The notes: a model not told the origin generated them from the letters alone. A stretch of 64,000 bases of DNA from Ciona intestinalis (GCF_000224145.3 NC_020167.2:115644-179643), one strand, 5' to 3'. Shown: positions 21,971 to 34,575, counted from the first letter of the stretch. Translations and numbers: made by a program.

Positions 21971-23850
21971 ATGAAGAATATTACAGTTCGTACGCCGTCA
22001 TCTGATGAGGTATTGAATATTCGGGATTTTGTACGTGCTGGATTAAATGAACATTGGTTTAGAGCTTACTACAACGGAATATTTCTCTCCGTACCCATTC
22101 AGGTTGGAGTTAACTATAAACTTTGAATTCTAAATAAAATTAAAAAAATACCCAAAACCGTAGAGTTTAATAAAATGCATATTTATTTGTTTGTTTGTGT
22201 AGGCGGTCATTCTCGTCTGTGTTTTATTTATTCTCACCTTCGTCGAAAAACTAAGATTCCAAGATGTCTCGATAATCATCACATGTGTACACTTGACATT
22301 AGCAGGACTTGGTAAGACACGCGTGATTAAACAAGAAGTTACTGATTAACTAATTTTTTTGATAGCCAGGCAATATTGGAGAATGATCATAAACGAAGCG
22401 ACGATTGAATTTGAAAGCCAACAAAAGTTTCATGAAATGTATCTTAAACAAAGTGAATCGAACTTCTGGATAGCAGAGTTGAAACATGAAGGTCGTCCAT
22501 CTATCTTGGTGGGAACTGTCGGTGTTAGACTGCCAAAAATTGAACACGCATTTAAAAATAAAGAAAAAATCTGTTGCACTTCTCTGGAGTTAACGGTAAT
22601 TTTATATTGGCTTTTATATATACTATTAAGGTGGGGTAATATGGGATGCTTAAGCACCTTTTACACAACATTTCCATATCAAAATCCAACATAATGTATG
22701 AATTGTATCTTGTTTACACGCGCATGGCGGGACAACTACAGCTTACGAATTACTGCGTACGTAACTTGGTGGATGCTTATTTTTTGGAAAAACACTCCGA
22801 GAAAATTCATTAAACTAAAACAGTGGGCAGGACAAAGAGTGTTTAAACTGGATTTTCAGAGCGTACAATATTATTTCACGTTAGTTACGTGTATTCCTAA
22901 AAATATTAGGTATTAATGAAATAAAAAGGATTTTAAACTGTCCCATTTTACCCTTTTGTTGTCGAATCACTCAAACAGCACCTGGTGCCCGAATACCGTT
23001 TTGTGTGTTTTAATAGGAATCGCTAAAATATCAACTAATTAATATTATATCCTACAAATGATAAAAATAATAACCATCACAGTAGTTCAGATCTCTTTTA
23101 ACAAACTGGCTATTGCTACACTGTTTTCACACAGGCCACTTCACATAAATTATCTCCAAGTGCAAATGACTAAGTTTGGAGTATACGTTGCCGGCGTTGC
23201 CGCGCACTTTGATGGACGTCGAGAAGACTGTTAAACAATACAGTAGCATGTTTTTTACCCAACGGAGACAAAAAAGTATCTTTCCCCGTGTTCCATCAAC
23301 TTACTTAACCCTATACTCTATATATTAGGGTGGGGGTAGATGGGGCACGTCTTTCTATTTTTCTGTCTCTTTTGATAGCAAACAAAAATATTCAAAGAAT
23401 TATGAAACCGTATTCTCACAACTCCCATATGCCGTTGTTAATCGTTTAAAGCACGATCAGGATATTTGCGGATAATATGTGCTGAAGTTGACCCGTCTTC
23501 CCCCATCCTTTATACTATATATTTATTTTTACATTTATTAATTTTGTACTGTGGCTTGGTGATGTATTGTCACTTAAAGTTAAACACAACACTTTTGTTT
23601 ACTACAGCGAATGTCAGTTGCTAAAAGTTGTCGAGGAAGAGGAGTAGCCAATATTTTACTGAGTAAAGTCTTGCAGCACGCACACAAGCATAAGAAGCAT
23701 GTTGTTCTCCATACAACTGGTGCACAACCAGCAGCAATGCGGTTTTATTACAAAAATGGCTTTCAACGAATCGTAGAAAGAAAAGAGAGAGTGCTTAGTG
23801 GAGCAATCAGCTTGCCAACATATTACTTTATTAAATTATTTAAAGAATAA
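21971..23850 (+). CDS. NAT8-like membrane-bound GNAT N-acetyltransferase
   Basis: Four exons, 21971-22102, 22203-22311, 22366-22595 and 23608-23850, 237 residues; vertebrate NAT8/CML proteins have about 227. N-terminal RTPSSDEV..IRDFVRAGL is the usual GNAT start. Two hydrophobic stretches follow (residues about 37-60 and 67-80), as in NAT8, which anchors to ER/Golgi membrane. The catalytic part runs through exons 3-4: FWIAE, LVGTVGV strand, then motif A R-M-S-V with the acetyl-CoA pyrophosphate loop CRGRGVA (about 165-171), and AMRFYYKNGF, the typical C-terminal GNAT block. NAT8 relatives acetylate cysteine S-conjugates or lysines of secretory proteins; the substrate here is unknown. The start ATG is the first in frame with the domain. 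Intron 3 holds two MITEs. Exon 2 could be skipped only with a frame change (109 nt). Confidence 0.88.
22628..22957. mobile_element. MITE in NAT8-like intron 3
   Basis: Ends aaggtggggtaatatgggat and ctgtcccattttacccttt, about 330 bp, degraded interior. A second element follows at 23331. Confidence 0.65.
23331..23512. mobile_element. MITE in NAT8-like intron 3, second copy
   Basis: About 180 bp from gggtgggggtagatggggca to gacccgtcttcccccatcc. The interior (aacaaaaatattcaaagaatt, cgttgttaatcgtttaaagc) matches the copy at 14.9 kb. Confidence 0.8.
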
Positions 23851-24325
23851 ATTGACAGTGGTATCGGCAATCAAGGGACCTTAAAAGTAAAGTTGTCCAC
23901 AGTGCTTGCTTCGTAGCCGGAGTATAAGCATTTAAAAGGCCAAGCTGCTGGTTACCGTTATAAGCCTATAGTGTCTTGAATTGCTTCAACCCATCGGCCA
24001 CTAATTGTTTGTTTAGTAAGTAACCAAAGAATATGATATATACCACTACTAATATTGCGGATGCCTATGCTATAACTCGCGAAATAAACATTTTCACATC
24101 ATTTACGCATTTATTTATTTATTCAAGCATATTACGAGCTTCATTAACATCTGCGGATATTCGTAAAATATTTTGTACGGAACCACGAACGTTACATCAC
24201 AATGTATAACGGACACGGTGAAACGTCGCACAGTGAACAGATAATTTATACGTCAGTGCAAAGTACTTGAATTGCCATGGCGTCAGCTTTTTGCGGTTGG
24301 AAATGAAAAACAATTTAAAAAGAAT
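23851..24325. other. Convergent intergenic region NAT8-like / CRACR2A-like
   Basis: About 475 bp between two converging stop codons. It should contain both 3' UTRs and poly(A) signals; a minus-strand signal for the Rab gene is possible around 24110-24125 (tttattt). No repeat or gene recognised. Confidence 0.5.
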
Positions 24326-27300
24326 TCACGAAAACTTTCCCCCACAACACGAACTTGACTTCAGCTCATCATCGCTTGCAGCAAGTGACAACACACTGTC
24401 TTTCTGTTCATCTTCAACCTTTGTGAGGTCACAAGCAAACAACGTCATGCTTGAGTGGATTTTCTCGCCAGACTTGGCACTAGTTTCCGAAAACTTGGCA
24501 CCATATTCTTCAGCCAACTTTGCACCTTCTTTGGGCGTGACCTGTCCCAAACAAATGTTCAATACACTGTCTAAACATTGACAAACTTTCGATATTTAAT
24601 AAAAATATAAACATTGAATATGTAAACTTACATACATATAGTAGTTTTAAAAAAAAGGTTTAAAACTGCATAAATAGGAAGTAATTAACGATTACTTTTT
24701 TGTTTGCCATAAGGCAATAAATCCAAAATATACTTTAAACCATAATGAATTAATTGAACTCTTTGAAATCGTTCTAACTAACCATAATTTTGTAAACCAT
24801 AGTGTATAAAAGCGCCTAATTAACCAGTAATTAATAAGCTTGCGAGCAAAACAATTCAACAAACCAATAACTTGTTAGTAACTGGGCAACTTCTGGATTT
24901 TTTTGTGTTACAGCGCAAATATAAAAAAGGTTAACCTTTTGATATTATTTTACAAATAAATGATCACATTTAAACCGCATAATTTCCAATTAAATAACAA
25001 TTACAGTTTAAAGCAATAATATCAAAATGTACCTAACCAAAATGTCTAGCGCCAAGGCATAGTGGTTAACGCGCCTGCCTGTAACCCACAGTTAATGAGT
25101 TCAAGGCTCGACGTTGCTACCATTTTGGGTGTATGTGTCCTTGGGCAAGACACTTAACGGCAATTGCTCCAACCCAGTGGTCACTAATGGGTTGTCTGAA
25201 TTATCAGCCATACATAAAAAAATTTAAAAAATCCAAAAAAAATAATCACCCACGAAGTAACATACATGGTTGCTTGTAAGCTGGCACGAGGTGTTAAAAC
25301 CTGTGTTATAACGACTGTCGTTTTCCAGCCACGCGAGGATAAAGTAAGTTACATTCATTCAAATGAATTAAAGCATCAAAAGAGTGCTTATACTTAAATG
25401 GCAACTAACTATCTCCATTTAAATTTTAACAAACTGGTGATAAGTTATAATCCACAATACAGTTACACAGTCGTATTTTTTTCTATCCTTTTATAACAGA
25501 AAAGTCCTTTTCAAAGCTATGCTCTTCAATAGGAAACTGAGTAATTGGTGTACAAACTGTCCTTATTGGATATGGGGGGTTTTATTGTTTATATTTTACT
25601 ATGTGATATCACTGGTGTTTAAACATAAACTGTTTACTCACCTGGCGAGTCTTGTTGGTTGCTATATCAGTTTTGTTGCCCAATAAAAGAATAATAGCGC
25701 TTGGATCTGCTCCTTCCTGAATAAAAAAGATTTTTTTTAATATTGGTATTGCAACAACCCACAGGGAAGTAGTGGGTTGGAGCAATGTTCATGAAGCATC
25801 TTGTTTCACATTCGCCGTCAACAATATTAATATTGAACCTCTAACCCCCAACCCCTGAACTAGAGGCAGGTGCTTAACCACCATCAAGGAAATATTTGAT
25901 TTAAAAAATAAGTAACTATTTATAAATGAACATTTATCTATTTGAAAACTCTGCGTGCAACCAGTAAGTATCAGCTTAAAGCTTGATGGAACAGCCATTT
26001 AAAGCATATTTTTAATGCTTAAACAACTTCACAGTTAAGACAAACAAACTAACTCAAAGTTTGTCAACCAATGATCTATGACTGTTGGTGTTTATTGAGA
26101 CAACCCTGTGCATGTAGCAGAAGAATGCACAGAGTTCTCAGCCAACTTTGCTCCAACCCCATGGTCACTAACTGATCTACTGCATGGTCATTCAAATATA
26201 TAAAAAAATAATCACCAACAAAGTTATATAGGCCTACATGGAATATTGTAAACTGTATATTAAACAGAACACCTGTGTTATAAGTACTGTTTTTCCCACG
26301 CTACGCGAGGATAAAGTAAATTATAATCTTTTATTTAAGAACAAAATACAAATACATATTATGTATGAAACATATGACTGACCCTCACACTTTGCATCCA
26401 ATTTCTTACAGCAAGGAAGCTTTTTTCATTTGTGACATCATAGATAACAACAATACCATCAGCTTTACGAAAATATTGACGTGTTATACTTCGATATCTT
26501 TCCTGACCAGCTGTGTCCCATAATTGTAATGCTATCACTTGAGCATCCAACCTTATGGTTTTCATCTGTTCCAAAAAAAATTTTTACCTCAGTTTTTTAT
26601 TAAATAGAAAAAGGATTTTGTAACATTACAGCAGTAGCATGCGGACTTGGCCCAACTTTCATCTGAGTGCAAAACAACTAAAAAAAGAGACGCTTAAACA
26701 CGAGTTTTTGAACTCGGCTAATCCCGAGATATTATACATTCATCGTTATGTATGTGGCTTTTTATTAGATCTATGCTCTCTTGTTCGTTTAATCATAAGC
26801 TGAAACCATTAGGCAAGGTAGATGAACCAACCCTTTTCTTCTGAATGCTTTAAATTTATGTGGAGTCTAACTATAACAATACCTGGTAGTCCACACCTAT
26901 TGTTGCTGAGATGGAAGAGGTGAAACTTGAATTAACAAACTGTTGAATAAAACTTGTTTTCCCAACACCACTGTTGCCAACAAACACAACTTTATAAACA
27001 CGGTCAGGAGTAGGAACAGGTTCGTTTCCATGTTGGTCCAACACTATTTTAACTTTTATGAAACAACAAATAATAATTGAATTGCAAATTCACAATAAAA
27101 GGGATCTTGAAGTCATAAATAACACAAAGTGCAACATGTGGTTGCTCCATACACCTCATGCCACTTTGTGGATTACCAAGCATGCAACTTCTGGTGATTG
27201 TTTTTATGAATCCCAATATGCAACTCATGACCAATCGGTTAAAGCAAAAATAATTATCTTAACTGTCTTGCTAAAAGAGTAGGAAACCACTAACAATGAT

Positions 27301-30300
27301 AATCACATTGAACTACAAACATTGTATACTATGTTTACGAGTTGAGCTCTTTACCATTATTTAACAATAGTACACTATAAGTACTCGTTGAAAGATAACG
27401 TGGATATGAAACACATACCAGCATCAATGTGATTTAACCCGGACATGGAAGGATGTCTTCGTAGATCGATCTTCCCATCTTCCTCATCACTCGCATCTAG
27501 AGCACGATTACCAAATTGTTCTGGTGACATCATCATAACAGGATCTCTGTTCCTTCTTGTGAGAGAAATAAGGGAAGATTGCTTTGGTCTTCCATGAAGC
27601 TCCTCCCCATTGTTCATCTTTGGATGCGAGAAAGATGACTTTCTTTGATTGTTGTTCAAAGTCTCGTCACTCTTGCTTGAAATTGAGCTTTCGTAAACTC
27701 TTTCAACCTGCTCTTCGTCAATCACTTCAAACTTTGGACGTTGGATGTTACGAACTTCTTCCAAGTTATGAAGATTCGAGTAAACTTCACTGAATGAAAT
27801 AGTTTGGATTCGATAGTTAATCCCAACGAAACACAGCAGATTTGCACCAACTACCAACCTGTGTTTTTCAGCTTCTGGAAAATATTTGCCAACATTTGAA
27901 CCTTGTGTGAATAGTGGTGGTCGTTGTTTGGGAGTTGAGGTTTGTAACTGAATATAAAGGAAGTACATTTACTACATGAAACAATAATTATACTGTTTAT
28001 CGGTAGATATGTTATGTAATAATATTTTGATAAATATAGCATGTATTCAAGCATTCAGCAATGTCTTCTAAAATGATAAAACTCATAGACGATTGGTATA
28101 AAAAGAGTATTGCATCAATTTATCTCTCTGAAAGTTTAGATATAAATTGAAAGATTAACTATCGAACAGAATATTCAATAACATTGAGTTACCGCTAAAA
28201 TTGTATGAAACAAAATTTTAATTATGAAGAATTATTATCAATATTTACCTTGTTCCTTTGCTGGGCTTCGTCTTTATCATCTCTTAACTTCCTGTTCACT
28301 TCTCTGTTATTAACAAACCAGGACTTAATAAATATTCCTACCCAACGCCAACACATAGTTTTATCAATCACTATCTCTTCAGTTGATATACAACATAGAA
28401 CATATCATGTTGCTAACACATAATTTAACACTGTGGTTATATGTCAGACTCTGTCTGCAGTCGTTTAATAACCATAGAGAAACATGTAAACACCCTTCTA
28501 TTACACATTAATCTAAGTTACAATTTTACATCAGCATGAATCATGATTATCTGGCGCTGTAGCAACGTGGTTTGCACTTGCCTGTAACCAAGAGGTAATG
28601 GGTTCAAGGCTTATTGCTGCTATCGATGGGCGTATGTGAGTGTCCTTGGGAAAGACACTTAACGGCAATTGCTCCAACCCAGTGGTCACCAATGGCTTTT
28701 AAAAATTATCAGCCATACATAAAAAAATGAAAAAACCAAAACAAATAATCACCCACAAAGTAGCATACATGGTAACTCGTAAGCTGGAACAAGATGTATG
28801 AACACCTGTGTTATAACAACATGCATATAGTTCTAACTTTGACCAAATTATGAAAGCTCCTTTACAAAATATGTGTTGAAAATTTTATTTATAAGAACCT
28901 GAGCATTTCAAGTTGACGAAGCAAACTCTTCTTCTCAAGATCCAACTTCCTTGCTTCTTCCTCTGCTTGCTCTCTCTCCTCTCGTTGCAACTTCTGTCTT
29001 TCTATCGCCTCCACATGAACTTTTGTTTCTTCTAAATCTTTTTGCGTGTTTTGCAGCTCCTCAGCTAAACTCTGGTTGAGCTACAGACATAGATAGGCAG
29101 GATAAACAACTGCACACACATGTAAAATATATCTTGAATCATATCCTGGTTTATTTCCAGTATAAACAAAACCAATTCTACATTTAAACCAGCAATAATA
29201 TAACTAGACATACAAGGTATGTGCTCTTTACCATAATACACATCCCATGTATTTCAATGCTAAAAAACAGTTGCTATTTGGGGAAGCTTTTAACAGCTAA
29301 AAATACAATATACCTCAAACTTTTATTTTACATTTTTATAAAATTTTAACACAGTTTTAGGAAACATATTTAAATCAAGTTTTTACTATAAAATGTATTA
29401 ACATACTTGTACAAGTTGAGCGTTTTCTGATCGAACCTCAAGTTTTCCGCTGCTTAACTCCTGCACTTGCTTCTCTAACGCCACCTGGCGTTGGGAAATC
29501 CGCTCAAGTTCTCGTTCTTTTTGTTTCAACTCATTTTGTAAATTCATGGATAATGCTCTTTCTCTAACCACTAGAAATATATTATATCTCCTATTTCTTT
29601 TATATTAGAATAAAACATTAGATATTATCGGGGTATCTTATGGGTAAATATGTTTATAAGTAGATATTCATTACCCTACAGATGATAAGACTGGTTACAA
29701 TTATTTATTTACACCAGAAGAGCAGATTCAGGTCAATACTTTTTTGTTTGGGCTAAAATAAATAGTTTATTTAAATTGAACAACTTAAACTTAACCCAAC
29801 AATAACTTGCAAAATTATTACAGTAACAAAACAAGTTTACAAACATTGGGTTAATACATCTAAGCAAAACAACATTAGCAAGAGGCATTTCTTATTTGTC
29901 TTTCTCATTTTAACTAATTTCAATACATTGGTTGTCCTGCACTTACACTAAGCATATATACTATAGCAAGCTAATACAATAGAAAAGAATGAATAATCCG
30001 TTAACAATGCAAATAAAATGGGTGCTCTGCTACTTCACAACCAGGAAATGAATGAATGCCTGGGAAACAACCACAGAGCGATCCACAAAGATCATTCAGT
30101 CTATTCCCATGCACGTCAATGTCTTTAAGACATCAATAATCCATAAATATTCATGCTTTGCCCCGAGCAACCTCACTCAGGGTCATAATTAGGCAATCAA
30201 CACAACCACAACATTTACCTTCCTCAGCCACAGTTTTACGTCTTTCTTCATTGATTTGAAATTCCATCTCTTCATAAAGCAGGCGAACTTCATCGGCGTG

Positions 30301-33300
30301 GTTTGTTGCTCGTCTGTGAGAAACCAACTTTTCATTAAATCAAAAAATCAATTTCTACGAGTGTAGAGAACATATCAGTCTTTAGGGAGCAAATTGCAGC
30401 CAGGTCAGCTAGAAATTTTCATATCAATCTCGTGTTCTCATATACTTAACACGAATGACTAGGATATTTTTTATTCTGACGTTCACTCCTGTTAAATAGT
30501 TGATTAATTATTGATTTGAACTAATAGGAGAAGAAAATATTAATGAACAGATACAGACCTATTTAACTGCTTGGAACACATAACACACAACAGATGTTTT
30601 ATATGTAAATGAGATGATTTGTTTATAAATTAGATAATGACCAACTCTTTTAGTTTTCGTTCCATTGCAACTTTCTCAGCTTTTGCTTCATTCAGCTCTT
30701 CAAGAACAATTTCAATGACTTGTTCTATCGGAATTTCATCATTTTCTTCCTGCATTCGATTCCATATCTCTCCCACTCTTTCTCTGATGTGAATTTCATT
30801 TTAATAACATCCCATTAAATGTTCTAATGTGGCAAGACAACTTAGAATTAGACTAATATGGATGTATTATTGGGCACTGTATGTAATGGCAATGTGGAAT
30901 CATACACAATGTGGCTTATGCTTATGAGTTGCCAAATACGAAACATTGTGCATGATTGTTTACTCTATATGGCTGCCGATTTAGATAATTGATTAGTGGC
31001 CACTGGGTCACAGGCTAACAGCAATTAGCGTCTCGTTCAACTGTCCAAGTGTCTTGCCTTAATTGATATAGTAGGGTGGGGGAAGACGGAATTCCTTTGG
31101 AAGATTATATCCATATGTTCATAGGCGTCGATTTTTTCACGTTGTAAACTAATTTTAGAAGGACCAAAAAAAATGTCAGTGTATGCTTAATTGGAACGCA
31201 AGTATAGGCTAAAATACGACGCATGTGAACGCCTAAAAATGACGCATGTAAAGTCTAAAATACACGCATGTGAAGAATAAACTACGACATACATGAAGAC
31301 CAAATTCTGCCCCACGTTAAGGCTAAATAAACTACGGTCCACGTGAAAGCTGAATTCCGACGCACGAATTTTCTTTGTTTACTACTAAATCGGAAGAAAA
31401 AATAGAATAAATAGGTGTCCCATCAAGCCCCACCCTACTATACAGTGCACGACAATATAAAATGCATGGGCCTGTTACAGTGTAGTGTTACAAGTTTTTA
31501 GAACTGTGAAACCCTATACTACATCTATACTACAAGTAGGTATTTTTTTACTTTTGGGTTGATGTGTCATCGAATTATATACAGTGTATCATGAATGAAA
31601 CATACAGTGAAGTAGCCACTAACACTACCAAGTACCTTAAGAATTCTTTTTAATTAGAAATTAAACACTTACCTATTGAAAGAAGGATCATGCTCGAGTC
31701 GTTCCAAGATATGAGATAATCTCAACTTTTCATCTTTGGAAATGTTGGAAACATCTTGAGGAAAGTCAGCTTCGTCATCAACCTCAACAAATGACTCAGA
31801 TGTTTCAGAAACATTTAATCCAAGAAACCCACCTGGAAAATAGAAGATAGTCATTTTATACATAGACATATGTACTATGTTGTTGAGCTGTTGTGTACTG
31901 GCAAAATTAACTAGGAGTTTTAGAATTATTAATGACTAGTTTTGTTGGATTTGACCAACACCCAATGGCGGGCCCCTTTAAATACCGCAGTACACCATTG
32001 CCTCCAGTGCCTCCAGTGCCTCCAGTGCCTCCAGTGCCTCCAGTGCCTAGTGAAACTAATGTATCNNNNNNNNNNNNNNNNNNNNNNNNNNNNNNNNNNN
32101 NNNNNNNNNNNNNNNCAAAGTATTCCACAATCAGACAGTCACCATACAGAATTCCTTCATTCCCGCTCGCCAACCTCTCTGTTCATCTTTCCAACAACAC
32201 CAACTGAAATTAAAAATTTAATTCATGAAATAAAACCAAAGTCTAGTAGTGGCATGGATGGCATTCCAGGCAAAGTCATTAAATCTACTCCTAATAACAT
32301 CTTGATAGCACTATCGCATGTTTTTAATTTATCATTACAATCCGGAACTTTTCTTAAAGCCTTTAAAATCTCAAAAATAATTCCAATGTATAAAAAAGGT
32401 AAACCCGAGGATATAAACAACTATAGACCCATAAGCCTACTACTGGTATTCTACAAAGTGTTAGAAAAACTAATGTATGTACGAATTTGTTCTTACCTAG
32501 TTCGATCTAAAATACTCCATGATTGTCAATTCGGCTTCCGAAGAGGTCATTCCACTGATCATGCAAACTCCATGTTAATAAATACCATAACTAGAGAACT
32601 AGAAAATAAAAATTCAGTCCTAGGATTATTCGGACCCCTTTAAATACCGCAGTACACCAGTGCCTCCAGTGCCTCCAGTGCCTCGTGAAACTAATGTATC
32701 GCCACGTTTACGTTGTTTTGAACTAAACGAAATAATAATAAATGTTTATGACATCATAACACATATTAAAACTGTACAAGAGATACATGCAACCACCTCA
32801 CCGTCAATGACGCACGTGTTTTTACATTTTACTGTTTTTGAAGCTCCATGTGACCACTGAGCAACGATGTCTGCACGTCAACTTTTTAATAAAACTATTC
32901 TGGCAATGATACGATTTTATTCCAACGTTTCGACGTCGTCTTCATCATGCCAAATCCACTTACCCTAATGCAGGCGACCTTAATAGGACGTCAAAACGTT
33001 GGAATGAAATCGTATCATTGCCAGAATGGTTTTATTAAAAAGTTGACGTGCAGAAATCGTTGCTCAGTGGTCACATGGAGCTTCAAAAACAGTAAATTGA
33101 CGGTGAGGTGGTTGCATGTATCTCTTGTACAGTTTTAATATGTGTTATGATGTCATAAACATTTATTATTTCGTTTAGTTCAAAACAACGTAAACGTGGC
33201 GATACATTAGTTCTCACTAGGCACTGGAGGCACTGGAGGCACTGGAGGCACTGGTGTACTGCGGTATTTAAAGGGGTCCCCCAATGGCCAGTGCAACAAC

Positions 33301-34575
33301 ATATATAAATTTGAGGTAATGAAATTGTAATCATTATTATGTTTGAATGTAATTCATATTCCCGAGTGGTGGGGAAAAAACAGTACTGTGTTTTCTGTTT
33401 ATACCTCATACCAGCTTACGAGTTACCACGTAGATAACTTTGTCATTGATTATTTTTTATGTATGGCTAAAGATTTTGACAATATTAGTGCCGGGTTGGA
33501 GAAATTGCCGTTAAGTGTCATGCACAAGGACATTAACGCCCACAATGGTAACACAGACCTGCTTCGAAGGAAGAAGGGAGACTTCAATTTCAACTTTAAT
33601 TATTTGACACGTTATTGGAGCGTTGCTGCTCGAGGTTGACCTTAACTCGAAATATTCACCAAATAAAATTTGCGTGAGGTGTATATTACTACGTTTACTC
33701 AAGCATTTCTCTCACCGAATCCTTCACAGAACTCTTCAAACGTAAGAAATCCGTTCCCGTCATTGTCCAGACTGTCAAATACGTCACGAAGCTGCTCGTC
33801 GCTAAGAGGGAGTTCCCCGTGTAATCTCTATCAAAAAAAATCGAGACATTTTGTTTTGGGGCAATTTTTAAACTTAAATAGCAAGAATTTAATGAAAACA
33901 AATACAGAAGCTTTTTTATTGAAACAAACAAACCAAAGTGTTGCATTAATTCCACGAAATGTTAACCCCAGTATATTCGCCCGAACACGCACAGGCCAAA
34001 AAACACAAACAGGTTATTTTGACAACCAAGTCTTTTTCCCAATGGTTAAAGCCAACAAAATCGTACGTGCGTAACGGAAAAGCAACAAAATGGTGTAGGC
34101 GTGTTGATATATATTTCGTCTAAATGAAGCCGCCATAGCGTTTTGAGGTAAATTCATAGCTTTGTTTATTCAGTACGTTGTTTCTCATCCACTTCTTATT
34201 TACTTCTTATTTAAGTTTAATATGCTCTTCGTTATACTTTAAAAGCGACAAGTGAAAAATATGTTAAGGTGTATTAAAACAAATACAGTATTAGTAAATA
34301 CCCATTCAAGTACCAGTGGCAATAACACACACACACACAGAAGCAAGCAGTTTGACTTATTTAGCATCATTTACTTTTACTGTATAAACCTGCATGTCAA
34401 CTTTGTTGATAAAACCTTTTCCCTCTTTATCACACAGAGCGAATAACTCTCTCGATTTCTCTTTTACCATCTCTTCAATGCTTTCCGCGCCTGATGGCTC
34501 GAACTGTAGTAGTGATGTCATCCCTGATTGTGACGTCATCCCTGGTTGTGACGTAACGTTCATATTTACTGACAT
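24326..34575 (-). CDS. Large EF-hand / coiled-coil / Rab GTPase (CRACR2A-RASEF-Rab44 family)
   Basis: Minus-strand exons: 34575-34390, 33827-33716, 31832-31673, 30777-30646, 30313-30219, 29570-29407, 29080-28899, 28303-28249, 27947-27859, 27789-27419, 27043-26883, 26565-26383, 25716-25642 and 24541-24326. All phases fit, giving 726 residues (human CRACR2A long form 731, RASEF 740). Residues 45-62 hold a degenerate EF-hand (CDKEGKGF). Residues 83-94 hold a canonical one ([12 protein letters not shown]). A coiled coil follows through exons 4-8, including [10 protein letters not shown], a family hallmark. After a polar linker comes a complete Rab domain: P-loop GNSGVGKTS (about 538), WDTAGQE, NKTD and ETSAK. 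The tail has CC at 720-721 followed by five more residues. Family members couple Ca2+ sensing to Rab-driven vesicle transport. No clear orthology among CRACR2A, RASEF and Rab44 can be decided by eye. Introns carry SINEs, a MITE and a foldback element. Confidence 0.92.
25047..25358 (+). repeat. tRNA-derived SINE, nearly full length
   Basis: The head shows A-box-like tagtggttaacgcg and B-box-like gttcaaggc. A conserved body follows (gggcaagacacttaacggca, ccagtggtcactaatggg, agctggcacgaggtg, aacgactgtcg), ending gccacgcgaggataaagtaa. It lies in an intron of the Rab gene, antisense to it. It resembles SINEs reported from Ciona. Confidence 0.85.
26110..26325 (+). repeat. SINE fragment
   Basis: The SINE body is present (gctccaaccccatggtcact, ataatcaccaacaaagtta, acgcgaggataaagtaaa) without a recognisable tRNA head. 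It lies in an intron of the Rab gene. Confidence 0.7.
27790..27858 (-). other. 69-nt in-frame, stop-free mini-intron (exitron-like)
   Basis: Between exons 27947-27859 and 27789-27419 of the Rab gene. It starts GT (gttggtag) and ends with a good acceptor (ttcattcag). It is 23 codons long with no stop, so retention would insert a hydrophobic stretch (LLCFVGI) in the linker before the GTPase domain. The spliced form joins EKH-S-EVYS in frame. Confidence 0.55.
28552..28830 (+). repeat. tRNA-derived SINE
   Basis: Complete but diverged: tRNA-like head (cttgcctgtaaccaagaggt, gggttcaaggc), body (ggcaattgctccaacccagt, agccatacataaaaaaatg, gtaagctggaacaagatgt). It lies in an intron of the Rab gene. 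Confidence 0.8.
31069..31441. mobile_element. MITE with internal tandem degeneracy
   Basis: Ends tagtagggtgggggaagacg and cccatcaagccccaccctac, flanked by TATA. The interior has four to five degenerate repeats of a word like (a)cgcatgtgaa-gc-taaa between about 31190 and 31360. It lies in an intron of the Rab gene. Confidence 0.75.
31998..32048. repeat. 9-bp minisatellite (cctccagtg) in the outer left arm
   Basis: About five units, compared with about three at 32659-32685 and about four in the inverted arm near 33220-33252. Translated, it gives a false Pro-Pro-Val repeat. Confidence 0.85.
32116..32631 (+). mobile_element. Non-LTR retrotransposon (LINE) reverse transcriptase fragment
   Basis: An open frame right after the gap encodes the N-terminal RT blocks: [44 protein letters not shown] and [14 protein letters not shown]. 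These match jockey/CR1/L2-type LINEs. The catalytic YADD block and the endonuclease are absent. The piece stops exactly where the second foldback arm begins (gattattc|ggacccc). It is a dead fragment trapped in the foldback unit, inside an intron of the Rab gene. Confidence 0.85.
33395..33560 (-). repeat. SINE fragment, inverse orientation
   Basis: Inverse SINE words (cctcataccagcttacgagt, tttttatgtatggctaa, ggttggagaaattgccgtta, cccacaatggtaac). Diverged. It lies in an intron of the Rab gene. Confidence 0.65.

Larger units (their letters stand above)
31961..33288. mobile_element. Foldback-like element with 9-bp target duplication
   Basis: The unit is bounded by direct repeats CCCAATGGC at 31961-31969 and 33280-33288. 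It begins GGGCCCCTTTAAATACCGC and ends with the inverse of GGACCCCTTTAAATACCGC. The right 650 bp (32632-33279) form a large palindrome: left arm 32632-32937, loop about 59 bp, right arm 32997-33279. Each arm carries a 9-bp minisatellite (cctccagtg) in different copy number. An extra left-arm copy (31970-32065), an assembly gap (32066-32115) and a LINE fragment lie in front. Long arms with internal tandem repeats and a 9-bp duplication are typical of Foldback/Mutator-type DNA transposons. Confidence 0.75.

Noticed and set aside
25060-25110. True tRNA gene
   Set aside because: A- and B-box-like words are present, but they belong to a SINE head that recurs with the same body at several sites; no cloverleaf was credible.
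31942-32643. Host gene with a Pro-Pro-Val repeat and RT-like domain
   Set aside because: The frame runs through an assembly gap, a transposon minisatellite and a LINE fragment; not a host protein.
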